Source: Pseudomonas shirazensis
Lineage (GTDB): Bacteria; Pseudomonadota; Gammaproteobacteria; Pseudomonadales; Pseudomonadaceae
NCBI RefSeq assembly: GCF_014268785.2
Contig: NZ_JABWRD020000001.1
Location: 943,001-1,007,000, forward strand
DNA: 64,000 nt
Direction: 5' to 3'
Shown here piece by piece: positions 16,327-25,348 of the stretch (within the stretch, counting starts at the first letter, position 1; the number at the start of each line of letters is the position of its first letter). The translations under genes were made by a program, and so were the position numbers. The notes beneath the pieces are model-generated. The model saw only the letters and a list, made by a program, of their open reading frames with translations, had not been told where the DNA came from and did no database searches.

Positions 16327-17349
16327 TCAACCGGCCAGCAACTCAAGCTCTTGCGCGCGTTTGGCTTCGGTAACCGACAGCTCGCCCGGCAGTTCGACAT
16401 TGTTTTTGCAAGCGAGAATCTCCGCCATCACACTCACGGCAATCTCGGCTGGGGTCTTGCTGCCAATGTAAATACCGATAGGACCGTGTAACCGTTTGAG
16501 TGACGCCTCGGTTTCGCCAAAGTGCTCGATCAACCGCTCACGTCGTTGCTGGCTATTGCGCCGCGAGCCGATTGCGCCGATATAGAACGCCGGGCCGTGC
16601 AGGGCTTCGAGCAGGGCCAGGTCATCCAGCTTGGGGTCGTGGCTCAGGGCCAGAATGCAGGTGCGCAGGTCCGGCACGAACGCCCGCACCACGTCATCCG
16701 GCATGCCCACCACCTGCTCGACACCGGCAACACTCCAGCCCGCCATGTGTTCCGGTCGCGGATCGCACACGGTGACCTTGAAACCATTGAACTGGGCCAT
16801 GGTAGCCACATACTCGGCCAAAGCGCCGGCGCCGATCAGCAACATCCGGTAACCAGGACCAAGGGTGCTGACCATGCGCGCGCCGTCGAAGCTGAATTGC
16901 TCTGGCGTCGAAGTATGTTCCAGCGTCGCCGTGCCGCTGGCCAGATCCAGGCTGCGTCGGGCCAGGCCGCCTGCATCCAGCCGTTCCAGCAGCAGGCCAA
17001 GGGCTTGATGACAGGGGTTGAATTCGAGCACCAACTCCAGGGTGCCGCCGCAGGGCAGGCCAAAGCGGTGGGCTTCATCGGCGCTGACGCCGTAGCACAC
17101 CACCTGCGGCAAACCGCCGCTCACACCGCTGCCACCGTAGGCGCGGGTGTAGCGGTGGACCAGGTCATCTTCGATGCAGCCGCCGGAAACACTGCCGATC
17201 ACCCGGCCGTCCTCGCGCAGGGCCATCATCGAGCCGACCGGGCGTGGCGACGAGCCCCAGGTGCGGGCAACGGTCGCCAGCAGCACCTGCTCGCCAGCCG
17301 CCAACCAGTCGCGGGCGGTGCGCAGGACCATCAGGTCAATGCTTTCCAT
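16327..17349 (-). CDS. XdhC family molybdenum-enzyme maturation protein
   Basis: A 340-residue protein with the XdhC/CoxI N-terminal domain (VLLATVARTWGSSPRPVGSMMAL, GSVSGGCIEDDLV) and a C-terminal Rossmann domain (MLLIGAGALAEYVATMA). GSVSGGCIE carries the conserved cysteine. XdhC binds the molybdenum cofactor, helps its sulfuration and inserts it into xanthine-dehydrogenase family enzymes. It is the last gene of the group starting with the 2Fe-2S subunit at 21.5 kb, about 107 bp after the cytochrome gene, and probably serves that enzyme. RBS AAGGAACACCG precedes the ATG. Confidence 0.92.
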   Translation of the reverse strand: MESIDLMVLRTARDWLAAGEQVLLATVARTWGSSPRPVGSMMALREDGRVIGSVSGGCIEDDLVHRYTRAYGGSGVSGGLPQVVCYGVSADEAHRFGLPCGGTLELVLEFNPCHQALGLLLERLDAGGLARRSLDLASGTATLEHTSTPEQFSFDGARMVSTLGPGYRMLLIGAGALAEYVATMAQFNGFKVTVCDPRPEHMAGWSVAGVEQVVGMPDDVVRAFVPDLRTCILALSHDPKLDDLALLEALHGPAFYIGAIGSRRNSQQRRERLIEHFGETEASLKRLHGPIGIYIGSKTPAEIAVSVMAEILACKNNVELPGELSVTEAKRAQELELLAG

Positions 17350-17456
17350 CGGTGTTCCTTGATCTGTTTGTGCACTATGCAGTCATGCTCGCTGACGGTA
17401 ATCGCCCCGCGAGCACTCCTGTCTTACTGAGCATCGCAGCAGGCTTGAGGTTCCTT

Positions 17457-18803
17457 TCAACGCATCTGCAGGATGATTGGGCTGCTGCTGGCCGGGTCGG
17501 TGTGCTCGCGCAGCTTGGCCACGTCCTTGGCGGGCACTGCAGTGCCGGTGTTGCCCCAACTGCTGCGGACAAAGCTCAGTACCTCGGCGATTTGCTGATC
17601 GCTCAGCTGCTCGCGGAATGACGGCATGCGGTAGGCATCCGGCACGCCGGCGGCAACCACCCGTTGGGCACCGTTGAGGGTGATGTTGATGGCCGAGGCG
17701 TTGTGCTCGGCCAACGCTGAGGTAGCTCCGGCGAGTGGCGGCATCCATTGAGCCTGACCGCGGCCATCCAACCCGTGGCAACTGGCGCAGGCGGTGACGT
17801 AGGTATGCGCTCCGGGCTTGTCCAGCTGCTGCGCAGCCGATATGGCTTGATATTGCCAAGGCGGGCCATCGCGTTTCGGGTCGCCCGGCAACGACTTGAG
17901 GTAGTGGGCAATCGCTGCCAGGTCTTCATCGCTCATGAACTGCGTCGAGTTGTTGAAGGCCTCGGTCATCGAGCCGTAGACCACCGCATGCTGGTTGCGC
18001 CCGGTTTTGAGGAAGCGGGCAATGTCGGCTTCGCTCCAGCGGCCCAGGCCGGTGTTGTGGTCATTGCGCAGGCTCGGCGCGTACCAGCCGTCGAGCAAGG
18101 CCCCAGAGACGAAGGTAGCGCCGCGCTCGCTCAGGGCTTTTTCATCAAAGGCGATGCCGCGTGGGGTATGGCAACTGCCGCAATGGCCGGGGCCCTGTAC
18201 CAGGTAGGCGCCACGGTTCCACTGGGCATTCTGCTCAGGTTTGGCGGCGTAGGGTTCGGCCTCGGTGAACAGGCCGTTCCACAGTGCGATTGGCCAGCGC
18301 AGGTTCAACGGCCAGGGGATTTCCCCGGGCTTGTTGGGCTGGTCGGCTGCTTGCACGCCCTGCATGAAGAAGGCGTACAGCGCCTGCACGTCTTCGTCGC
18401 TGAGCTTGGCATAGGACGGGTATGGCATGGCTGGGTACAAGCGGCGCCCGCCGGGCGCGACGCCGTGGCGCACGGCTTGGTCGAACTCGGCCAGGCTGTA
18501 CTTGCCAATGCCGTGATCGGGGTCGGGGGTGATGTTGGTGGCGTAGATTGCCCCCAACGGAGTCGCCATCTTCAGGCCGCCGGCAAACGGCGCGGCCTCC
18601 GGCAGGCTGTGGCAGGCCACGCAGTCGCTGAGGCGGGCGACGTACTCCCCGCGCTGGACCAAGGCCAGGTCGGCATTGCTCTGGGGTGTTGCGGTAAACG
18701 GCGACGCTGGTTCACGGGTGACGTACCAGGCCAGCAGGCCGGCCGCGATCAGGCACGGCACGGCGAACAGGGCCAAGGGTCTTGCAAGGCTTTTTCGAGT
18801 CAT
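17457..18803 (-). CDS. Tri-haem cytochrome c subunit of a periplasmic molybdenum dehydrogenase
   Basis: A 448-residue protein with an N-terminal membrane anchor/signal (about 9-28) and three CxxCH haem sites at residues 61-65 (CVACH), 208-212 (CGSCH) and 339-343 (CASCH). This three-domain layout is that of the cytochrome subunits of alcohol/aldehyde and isoquinoline-type dehydrogenases. It would pass electrons from the Mo/2Fe-2S subunits to the quinone or terminal oxidase chain. The gene follows the Mo subunit by 22 bp on the same strand, and RBS AGGACG precedes its ATG. Confidence 0.94.
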   Translation of the reverse strand: MTRKSLARPLALFAVPCLIAAGLLAWYVTREPASPFTATPQSNADLALVQRGEYVARLSDCVACHSLPEAAPFAGGLKMATPLGAIYATNITPDPDHGIGKYSLAEFDQAVRHGVAPGGRRLYPAMPYPSYAKLSDEDVQALYAFFMQGVQAADQPNKPGEIPWPLNLRWPIALWNGLFTEAEPYAAKPEQNAQWNRGAYLVQGPGHCGSCHTPRGIAFDEKALSERGATFVSGALLDGWYAPSLRNDHNTGLGRWSEADIARFLKTGRNQHAVVYGSMTEAFNNSTQFMSDEDLAAIAHYLKSLPGDPKRDGPPWQYQAISAAQQLDKPGAHTYVTACASCHGLDGRGQAQWMPPLAGATSALAEHNASAINITLNGAQRVVAAGVPDAYRMPSFREQLSDQQIAEVLSFVRSSWGNTGTAVPAKDVAKLREHTDPASSSPIILQMR

Positions 18804-18825
18804 GTGCAGGTCGTCCTGGGCCAGC

Positions 18826-21069
18826 TTAGCTGAAGGTGTAGCGTGACAGTGGCATGCTGCGGATGCGCTGGCCGGTCAGCTGCGCTACCGCGTTGGCGAC
18901 TGCCGGGGCGACCGCAGGCAAGGGTGGTTCGCCGATGCCGCCCATCTTCTCGCCGCTTTCGACAATGCGTACATGCACCCGGGCCATGCGCGCCGCCGGC
19001 AGGATCGGATACAGGTCGTAGTTGCGTGCGCGCGGCTTGCCATCGACGTACACCGCTTCTTCGAGCAATGCTTGCGACAGCCCCAGCGAGACCGCGCCGT
19101 TGACCTGAGCCTCGACGATGGCTGGGTTGACGATGCTGCCAGGGTCGATGGCCTGCCAGATGTCATGCACTTTGACCTGGCCGTTCTCGATCGAGACCTC
19201 AGCGATTACTGCTGCATGCGAGCCAAACGGTGAGGCCATGGCTACGCCGCGGGCACGCTTGCTGCCGTCTTCGGCGGTGAACGGGCCCCGTTTCCAGCCA
19301 CCAGACAGGTCGGCCACCGCCTTGAGCAGGGTGCTCAGGCGTTGGTTACCCTGCAGCAGGTGCATGCGCAGCGCATAGGGGTCCTGGCCGCCTTTGTCGG
19401 CCAGTTCGTCGAGAAACGCTTCATAGAAGAAGTCGTTCATCGAGTTGCCCACCGAGCGCCAGTAGCCGAGCATTGCCGGGCCCTTGACATAGATCTGCGC
19501 GACGCGACGGTTGGCGATCGCGTACGACTTGCCAGACAAACCTTCGAGTGCCGTCGGATCGCCTTTTTCCGCTGGGCTGCCGGCGATTGCTTCGGTCGGG
19601 CCTTCGGTAGCGCTGACAGCTTCGATTGCCACCGGCATGCCGTTGGCGTCCAGCCCGGCACGGAACTTGACCACCGCCATCGGCCGTAGTACGTCGCGGA
19701 CAAATTCTTCTTCGCGGCTCCAGATCAATTTGATCGGCCGGCCGACGGCCTTGGCCAGGGCGATCGCTTGCGGATAGGGGTTGGCGCTGTCGTAAAGGAA
19801 ATGCCGGCCAAAGAACCCACCGAGCAGCGGCGAGTGCAGGGTGATCTGCGCAAGATCGAGGCCGGTGCGCTTGGCGATGTCGGCGCGGAACATGTCGGGT
19901 GCCTGGTTCGGCAGCCAGACTTCGAGCGAGCCATCGTCGTTGTAGCGGGCCAGTGCTGAAGGTGGCTCCAGCTGCGCGTGGTTGACGAACTGATTGTGGT
20001 AAGTGGCCTCGACCTTGGTCTTGGCGCCTTCCAGGGCTTTACTGAAATCGCCTTCAAGCTCTTCTTCGCGCTGCGGCCCGGTCTGCGCCGCTAGGTGCTC
20101 GCGGAAGCCGTCGCTGGAGAAGTCCGCCGGCATCGGCCGCACCTTGGAGTCCGCAGTCGGCTCCTGCCATTGCACCTGCAGCGCTTCGGCAGCGCGCTTG
20201 GCGTGCCACCAGCGCTCGGCAACCACTGCCACTGCGCCCGGCAGCTGATGCACCGAGTGCACGCCCTTCATGGCCTTGACCTGCGCCTCGTTGCGCACAT
20301 CAGCTACGGTCATGCCCAGGCGTGGCGCGTGCTGCACGGCGGCGTGGAGCATGCCGTCGACTTTCAGGTCGATGGCGTAGACCGCCTTGCCGGTGGATTT
20401 GTCGTAGGCGTCGAGACGCTTGACCGGCTTGCCGATCCAGCGGAACTGGCTCGGGTCGCGCAAGGTGATGCTGTCTGGTTCGGGCACCGGCAGGTCCATG
20501 GCCGCGCCGGCCAGCTCGCCGTAGCTAAGCGAACGGCCGGAGCTTGCGTGAATGACCCGACCCGGCTCGGTGCTCAGTTCGCTGACCGGTACGCCCAGCT
20601 TGGTGCTGGCGGCCTGTACCAGCATGGCCCGGCCGAGGGCGCCCAGGCGCCGCATGACCGGGTAGCTCAGGCGCACCGACATGCTCCCGCCGGTAATACG
20701 CATGCCGTTTTCCAGCACCACGTAAGCTTCACCGGGCGGCGCGGCTTCGACCAGGAAGGTGGCAGGATCGGCATCCAGCTCCTCGCCGACAATCTGCGCC
20801 ATCGCCGTGAAGGTGCCTTGGCCGCCTTCCATGAACGGGCTGAGCAGGCGGATGCTGTTGTCCGGGCGGATTTCCAGGAACGCCGGCACTTGAGTGCCCA
20901 GCGCCGGGGTTGCCGCAGCAGCTGCTTGTACCCGCGAAGTGCCTAGCGGCAGACCGAAGCCCAGCACCAGAGCGCCAATGGCGCTGCCGGCGAGAAAGCG
21001 CCGGCGCGACAGGTTGACCGGTTGATCGAGCGCGAGCAGATCGGCGGGGTAGGCGACAGGCTTGGTCAT
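18826..21069 (-). CDS. Molybdopterin-binding large subunit, IorB/aldehyde dehydrogenase type, Tat-exported
   Basis: A 747-residue xanthine-dehydrogenase family subunit. The N-terminus carries a twin-arginine signal (SRRRFLAG at 21-28 followed by a hydrophobic stretch), so the enzyme works in the periplasm. It has the two ald_xan_dh_C2-like halves, GGFFGRHFLYDS as a Moco-binding glycine loop, and GIGEPPLPAVAPA with the active-site glutamate near residue 714. This is the IorB/QorB-like single-signal architecture that partners with a 2Fe-2S subunit and a c-type cytochrome. It hydroxylates an aldehyde or N-heterocycle; the substrate is not readable. It overlaps the 2Fe-2S gene by 4 bases (ATGA). 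Confidence 0.94.
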   Translation of the reverse strand: MTKPVAYPADLLALDQPVNLSRRRFLAGSAIGALVLGFGLPLGTSRVQAAAAATPALGTQVPAFLEIRPDNSIRLLSPFMEGGQGTFTAMAQIVGEELDADPATFLVEAAPPGEAYVVLENGMRITGGSMSVRLSYPVMRRLGALGRAMLVQAASTKLGVPVSELSTEPGRVIHASSGRSLSYGELAGAAMDLPVPEPDSITLRDPSQFRWIGKPVKRLDAYDKSTGKAVYAIDLKVDGMLHAAVQHAPRLGMTVADVRNEAQVKAMKGVHSVHQLPGAVAVVAERWWHAKRAAEALQVQWQEPTADSKVRPMPADFSSDGFREHLAAQTGPQREEELEGDFSKALEGAKTKVEATYHNQFVNHAQLEPPSALARYNDDGSLEVWLPNQAPDMFRADIAKRTGLDLAQITLHSPLLGGFFGRHFLYDSANPYPQAIALAKAVGRPIKLIWSREEEFVRDVLRPMAVVKFRAGLDANGMPVAIEAVSATEGPTEAIAGSPAEKGDPTALEGLSGKSYAIANRRVAQIYVKGPAMLGYWRSVGNSMNDFFYEAFLDELADKGGQDPYALRMHLLQGNQRLSTLLKAVADLSGGWKRGPFTAEDGSKRARGVAMASPFGSHAAVIAEVSIENGQVKVHDIWQAIDPGSIVNPAIVEAQVNGAVSLGLSQALLEEAVYVDGKPRARNYDLYPILPAARMARVHVRIVESGEKMGGIGEPPLPAVAPAVANAVAQLTGQRIRSMPLSRYTFS

Positions 21070-21524
21070 ACCACGTCCTCCTGCTTGGCCAGTGCATGCA
21101 CGGCGTCATGGATCGCGTTGTAGGTGCCGCAACGGCAGAGGTTGATCATTGCCGCAGAAATCTGCTCATCGCTGGGCTTAGGGGTGTGCTTGAGCAGGGC
21201 AGTGGCGGCCATGACCTGGCCGGACTGGCAGTAGCCGCACTGTGCGACCTGTTTGTCGACCCAGGCAGCGACCACGCGCTTGCCGACATCGTCGGCCTCG
21301 ATGGCTTCGATGGTGGTGACCTCCCGGCCAACCACGCCGGCAATCGGCGTTACGCAGGCGCGCACCACATTGCCGTCGACCAGCACTGAACAGGCGCCGC
21401 ATTGGGCCAGGCCGCAGCCGTATTTGGTGCCGGTCATGCCCAGGTCATCACGGATTACCCACAGCAGTGGAGTATCCGCGTCGGCATCGACCTCGTAGGT
21501 CTTTTGGTTGATTCGAAGCTGCAT
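21066..21524 (-). CDS. (2Fe-2S) subunit of the periplasmic molybdenum dehydrogenase
   Basis: The 152-residue protein has a plant-type ferredoxin domain with Cys37, Cys42, Cys45 and Cys57 (GCGLAQCGACSVLVDG), followed by the helical 2Fe-2S domain with Cys96, Cys99, Cys130 and Cys132 (CGYCQSG and CRCGTYNAI). This is the small IorA/CoxS-type subunit that carries electrons from Moco to the cytochrome. It has no signal peptide, so it is probably carried through Tat with the large subunit. It is the first gene of the Mo enzyme operon, and two LysR genes lie upstream on the same strand. Confidence 0.95.
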   Translation of the reverse strand: MQLRINQKTYEVDADADTPLLWVIRDDLGMTGTKYGCGLAQCGACSVLVDGNVVRACVTPIAGVVGREVTTIEAIEADDVGKRVVAAWVDKQVAQCGYCQSGQVMAATALLKHTPKPSDEQISAAMINLCRCGTYNAIHDAVHALAKQEDVV

Positions 21525-21678
21525 GGCTCACCCGTAATCAGTCGGTTGGATGGATCTCTAGTTTTTATCAGGCCGCCAATGCCCCAGGCCCTGCGCACCC
21601 CATGCGGAAAAACTAGCACAAGGTGGTCAAGGCGCAGGCCGCGGCTGCTCAAGCGGTCGGCGGCGTTGCTCATTTCAT

Positions 21679-22569
21679 TCAGTTCAGGCGCAGTGCTTCG
21701 ATCACGACCTGCATGGCGCGTGAGGTCTCGCGCTGCGCCGAGTAATACAAGTGGTAGCCAGGAAAGCTGCGCCACCACGTTTCAAGCACGGGCACAGCCC
21801 GGCCAGCCGCCAGATGGGCGGCAGCCAGATCGTGCGGGACATAGGCCAGGCCATGGCCGTCGAGGGCGGCATTGAGCACCTGGTAGATGCCGTTGAACAC
21901 CAGCCGGCCCTCGACCCGCACGCTGATTTCGCGCTCGCCGTGCTTGAGCTCCCAGGCATACAGGTTGCCCTGGGTCGGCAGGCGCAGGTTGATACAGGCG
22001 TGTTGGCTGAGTTGCTCCGGGGTTTCTGGCATGTGCCGTTCGGCGAAATAAGCGGGCGCAGCGATGATTGCCAGGCGCATGTCCGGGCTGATGCACACCG
22101 AGCGGATGTCCTTGCCCAGGCTGTCCCCCAGGCGTACGCCAAAGTCAAACCGGCCCTGGACGATATCGGAGAAGGCGTAATCGCTTTGCAGCTCCAGGTT
22201 CAAGCGCGGGTAGCGCGCCAGCAGGCTTTGCAATTTTGGCCAGAGCAAGCTGTCGATGGCATGGTCGCTGGCGGTGATGCGCACGGTGCCGCTGGGCATA
22301 TCGCCGAGTTCGGCGACCGCGTGCAGTTGTGCTTCGATCAGCTCAAGGCGCGGTGCCACCTCGGCGATCAAGCGTTCGCCTGCCTCGGTAACCGAGACGC
22401 TGCGCGTTGTGCGCGTCAGCAGGCGCACACCGAGGCGCGTTTCCAGGTCGCGGATGGTGTGGCTGAGCATCGATTGCGACATGGCCAACTGTGCCGCGGC
22501 GCGGGTGAAGCTGCGCTCGCGAGCAACGACGATCAACGCCTGAAGTTGGCTGTAATGCTCTCTGGCCAT
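21679..22569 (-). CDS. LysR family transcriptional regulator
   Basis: A 296-residue LysR protein: helix-turn-helix in the first 60 residues (SFTRAAAQLAMSQSMLSHTIRDLETRLGVRLLTRTTRSV), effector domain after about 90 with SDHAIDSLLW and DFGVRLGDS. It belongs to the DmlR/PA0477-like group often found beside efflux or oxidoreductase genes. It lies 154 bp upstream of the molybdenum-enzyme operon in the same orientation and resembles the next LysR gene upstream over most of its length, including GERFDAGVRLG-like and YVPHDLA-like stretches. That suggests an old duplication. Confidence 0.93.
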   Translation of the reverse strand: MAREHYSQLQALIVVARERSFTRAAAQLAMSQSMLSHTIRDLETRLGVRLLTRTTRSVSVTEAGERLIAEVAPRLELIEAQLHAVAELGDMPSGTVRITASDHAIDSLLWPKLQSLLARYPRLNLELQSDYAFSDIVQGRFDFGVRLGDSLGKDIRSVCISPDMRLAIIAAPAYFAERHMPETPEQLSQHACINLRLPTQGNLYAWELKHGEREISVRVEGRLVFNGIYQVLNAALDGHGLAYVPHDLAAAHLAAGRAVPVLETWWRSFPGYHLYYSAQRETSRAMQVVIEALRLN

Positions 22570-22748
22570 TGCAGCAGTCCTGAAATCCAGTGGCGTGCGC
22601 TAATAATTGGCGCAGAGACGACACTGTAGGCGGGAAGGGCGGCCCTAGAAACCTGCATAAACTGCATGCAGCTATGAGCCTGGTTGATAAATACCGGTGT
22701 AGCGTGCGTGGCTGTAGCACGTTTGGCGAGCCGGGCAAGGTGATTTGA

Positions 22749-23648
22749 CTAGACGCGCAGTGCCGCGATCAGCAGGGCCATCGCCCCTGACGGTTGCCGC
22801 CGACTGGGGTAATAGAGGTGCAGACCGGGCCACACCGGGCTGAAGTCTTCGAGCATCTGCAGCAGCTGCCCGGACTGCACATACTGCCCAACCAGTTCCG
22901 CAGGCAGATAGGCGACGCCAAGCCCGGCCAGTACGGCTTCCACGGCGTCGGAGGTGTTGTTGAAGACCAGTTGCCCGTCCACACGCAGATTGACTTCGCG
23001 GCCATCGACTGCAAATTCCCACGCCCATAAATTGCCCCGCGTCGGCAGGCGCAGGTTGATGCAGTTGTGCTGCAACAGGTCGCTTGGCGTCTGCGCCATA
23101 CCGTGATGCTGCAGGTAAGCCGGGGTGGCGACAACTGCATAGGGCGCATCCGCAGCGATGCGCACGGCGATCATATCCTGTGCCACTGCCTCGCCGAGCC
23201 TGACGCCGGCATCGAAACGTTCGGCAACAATGTCGACGAAGCCGCTGTTGGTCGACAGCTCGACCTTGATCCCCGGATGTGCCGGCAAAAACAGCTTGAG
23301 CTTGGTCATCAGCACCGCCCGCACAGCGTGATCGGAGGCGGTGATGCGGATCGTGCCGGTAGGGCTGTTGCTCAACTCGGTCAGCGCCTGCAACTGCGTA
23401 TCGATGGCCTCGAATTGTGGGGCGACGTTCGCCAGCAGTTGCTCGCCGGCCTCTGTCATCGTCACGTTGCGCGAGTTGCGTGACAGCAGGCTGACGCCCA
23501 GGCGGGCTTCCAGGGCGCGTACGGCGTGGCTGACGGCTGTCTGTGACACGCCCAGCCGCGCTGCCGCTTTGGTGAAACTACGCGCGTGCGCGACGGCAAA
23601 GAACACACTCAGGCCGGAGAACGCATCGCGCAAAGTCTTGGGGTCCAT
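22749..23648 (-). CDS. LysR family transcriptional regulator, related to its neighbour
   Basis: About 299 residues with LysR helix-turn-helix (SFTKAAARLGVSQTAVSHAVRALEARLGVSLLSRNSRNV) and effector domain (ASDHAVRAVLMTKL, ERFDAGVRLGEAVAQDM, CINLRLPTRGNLWAWEF, LAGLGVAYLPAELV). These blocks run parallel to the LysR protein encoded 179 bp downstream (for example CINLRLPTQGNLYAWEL there). I use the ATG at 23648; a GTG three codons earlier (23657) is in frame. Target genes are not obvious. It could act with its partner on the molybdenum-enzyme operon. Confidence 0.91.
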   Translation of the reverse strand: MDPKTLRDAFSGLSVFFAVAHARSFTKAAARLGVSQTAVSHAVRALEARLGVSLLSRNSRNVTMTEAGEQLLANVAPQFEAIDTQLQALTELSNSPTGTIRITASDHAVRAVLMTKLKLFLPAHPGIKVELSTNSGFVDIVAERFDAGVRLGEAVAQDMIAVRIAADAPYAVVATPAYLQHHGMAQTPSDLLQHNCINLRLPTRGNLWAWEFAVDGREVNLRVDGQLVFNNTSDAVEAVLAGLGVAYLPAELVGQYVQSGQLLQMLEDFSPVWPGLHLYYPSRRQPSGAMALLIAALRV

Positions 23649-23829
23649 GGAGGGCACTTCACTGGGGAACTGTCGGGCAAACTACAGGGATGGCCTGACG
23701 ATGAACAGCGTTCTGGTTGAGCGCTGGAGTGAGCAGATAGAGCTAGGCGCTTTGCCTACGAGAAGCATGAGGATTCGGGCCGCTGGTTTCGCTCGTATGG
23801 CAATGAGAGATCGCTTGGCGGCCCCATGA

Positions 23830-24882
23830 TCAGCGTTGCTGGCGTTGCTCCAGACGCTGGGCGAACTGGCCAATCACTTCAACCACCCGCTGCGCACCGC
23901 GCTGAATATCCTCGATCACCGCGCCAGCCTTGTGCGCCAGCTCAACACCTTGCTCGGTCTTCAGCGTACTCGCCTGCATGCTCGCCACAGCCTGGCGGGC
24001 CAGTTCGCGGTTCTTGCCGACCACTTCACTGATCGCCACGGTGGCCTTGCTGGTGCGCTGCGCCAGGTTGCGCACTTCATCGGCGACCACGGCAAAGCCG
24101 CGGCCTTGGTCGCCGGCGCGGGCGGCTTCGATCGCCGCGTTGAGGGCCAGCAGGTTGGTCTGCTCGGCGATGCTGCGGATGGCATCGACAATGGTGCCGA
24201 TCTGCTCGGACTGCTCACTCAGCGCACTGATCGCCTGGCCCATCTGCGTGAGCTCGTCGGCAATGCTCTGCACCATGTTTACGGTCTGTTGCACCACTGC
24301 AGAACCCTGCTGGGTACACTCATCGGTGTGCTGAGACGTCTCGAAGGCCACCAGTGCAGCTTGCGATTCGGCCTCGCGCTGCTCGATCTCAGGGGTGATA
24401 TCACTGGCAAACTTGACGATGCCATAGAGCTTGCCGTGCTCGTCATACAGCGGGTTGTAGGTAGCCTGCAGCCAGACGGTGGCGCCGCGACTGTCCAGGC
24501 GCGGGAATTGGCCTGCCTTAAACGTGCCACGATTCAGCGCTGCCCAGAACTCGCGATAGGCGTCACTTTTCGCTTCGCTGGCAGAGCAGAACATCTGGTG
24601 ATGCTGACCGCGTACCTGATCCAGGCGATAGCCCATGACCTTGAGGAAGTTGGCGTTGGCATTGATCACGCGCCCGTCAAGAGCAAACTCGATGACGGCC
24701 ATCGAACGTTCAATGGCGTTGATGAAGCTGGCCTGTCCCTGGGCGTGCTGCTGGGCTACACCATGCTCGTCCTGGAGCGTGGCGACGGTCTTGCGCAGCG
24801 CAGCCACTTCAGCCTCGAGCGCGGCTTGACTGGCGTGTTCCGCATGCAACAACTGCTGGTGGGTGCTGGCGCGGATAAACAT
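23830..24882 (-). CDS. Soluble PAS-domain chemoreceptor (methyl-accepting signalling domain)
   Basis: A 350-residue protein with no membrane segment: an N-terminal coiled-coil-like stretch (1-50), one PAS domain (about 52-170; [21 protein letters not shown] and [16 protein letters not shown]) and an MCP signalling hairpin with the tip [20 protein letters not shown] near 240-260. This resembles Aer/BdlA-like energy or redox sensors, but with one PAS domain instead of two. The PAS domain lacks the LOV cysteine motif (GRNCRFLQ), so a flavin-adduct photoreceptor is unlikely. The promoter carries a TGTACA-N12-TGTACA site (24965-24988), shared in form with the light-type genes next door. Confidence 0.9.
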   Translation of the reverse strand: MFIRASTHQQLLHAEHASQAALEAEVAALRKTVATLQDEHGVAQQHAQGQASFINAIERSMAVIEFALDGRVINANANFLKVMGYRLDQVRGQHHQMFCSASEAKSDAYREFWAALNRGTFKAGQFPRLDSRGATVWLQATYNPLYDEHGKLYGIVKFASDITPEIEQREAESQAALVAFETSQHTDECTQQGSAVVQQTVNMVQSIADELTQMGQAISALSEQSEQIGTIVDAIRSIAEQTNLLALNAAIEAARAGDQGRGFAVVADEVRNLAQRTSKATVAISEVVGKNRELARQAVASMQASTLKTEQGVELAHKAGAVIEDIQRGAQRVVEVIGQFAQRLEQRQQR

Positions 24883-24964
24883 GGCGGCGGGCCTCGGGAA
24901 CAGAATCTGCGTGTTGGCAGAGTGCCCACACAGGAGGTGCCATTAAGCCACTACCGCCAATAAT

Positions 24965-24988
24965 TGTACAAATATTTATTACTGTACA
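24965..24988. promoter_or_regulatory. TGTACA-N12-TGTACA site upstream of the PAS chemoreceptor (LitR/PplR-like operator)
   Basis: TGTACA at 24965-24970 and again at 24983-24988, exactly 12 bases apart, in an AT-rich stretch 83 bp upstream of the chemoreceptor ATG. The same arrangement recurs at 25293-25316. From memory, the class II LitR (PplR) light regulators of P. putida bind T(G/A)TACA-N12-TGTA(C/T)A. The match is seen directly; the regulator is inferred, and its gene is not in this window. Confidence 0.68.
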
Positions 24989-25024
24989 AGTATGAGAACT
25001 TAATTGTCCCGTTCGCGGTCAGGC

Positions 25025-25240
25025 TCACTTCCAGCCCAGCAGCCACCGGGTGGAGTCGCGCAGTTCCTGCCAGTCGAACACTTCACTGCGTCCGGTCAGC
25101 ACCGCCTGCAGCTCGACTTGCAGCGGTGTGCCTTCGTCATCACACAGCAATTGGGTGACGATGAAGTGCTTCTCGCGGTTTAGCGGCGCGCGTGCTGTCC
25201 ATTTCGACAGCGCCAGTTTGCGGGGGTTGAACCTGTTCAT
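25025..25240 (-). CDS. TIGR02450 family Trp-rich small protein
   Basis: A 71-residue protein beginning NRFNPRKLALSKWTARAP, with LNREKHFIVTQL and a C-terminal STRWLLGWK. This is the pattern of the TIGR02450 tryptophan-rich family, which in Pseudomonas and marine bacteria sits near photolyase, cryptochrome and MerR/LitR genes. Biochemical role unknown. GGAGCTCTC precedes the ATG. It is divergent from the DUF6482 gene, and the shared gap contains the second TRTACA-N12-TGTACA site. Confidence 0.88.
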   Translation of the reverse strand: MNRFNPRKLALSKWTARAPLNREKHFIVTQLLCDDEGTPLQVELQAVLTGRSEVFDWQELRDSTRWLLGWK

Positions 25241-25292
25241 GAGAGCTCCATGCGCGGTGGCTGCTGATATCTTTGCGTCTAGGCTATAGACT

Positions 25293-25316
25293 TATACACG
25301 TATTGCAAATTGTACA
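25293..25316. promoter_or_regulatory. TATACA-N12-TGTACA site in the TIGR02450/DUF6482 divergent promoter
   Basis: TATACA at 25293-25298 and TGTACA at 25311-25316, 12 bases apart. On the minus strand it reads TGTACA-N12-TGTATA, the same form as the site at 24965. It lies 53 bp upstream of the TIGR02450 ATG and 33 bp upstream of the DUF6482 ATG, so one bound regulator could control both genes. Confidence 0.68.
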
Positions 25317-25348
25317 AGAATCGCCATTTTGTCACAGGGAGCTCCCAC

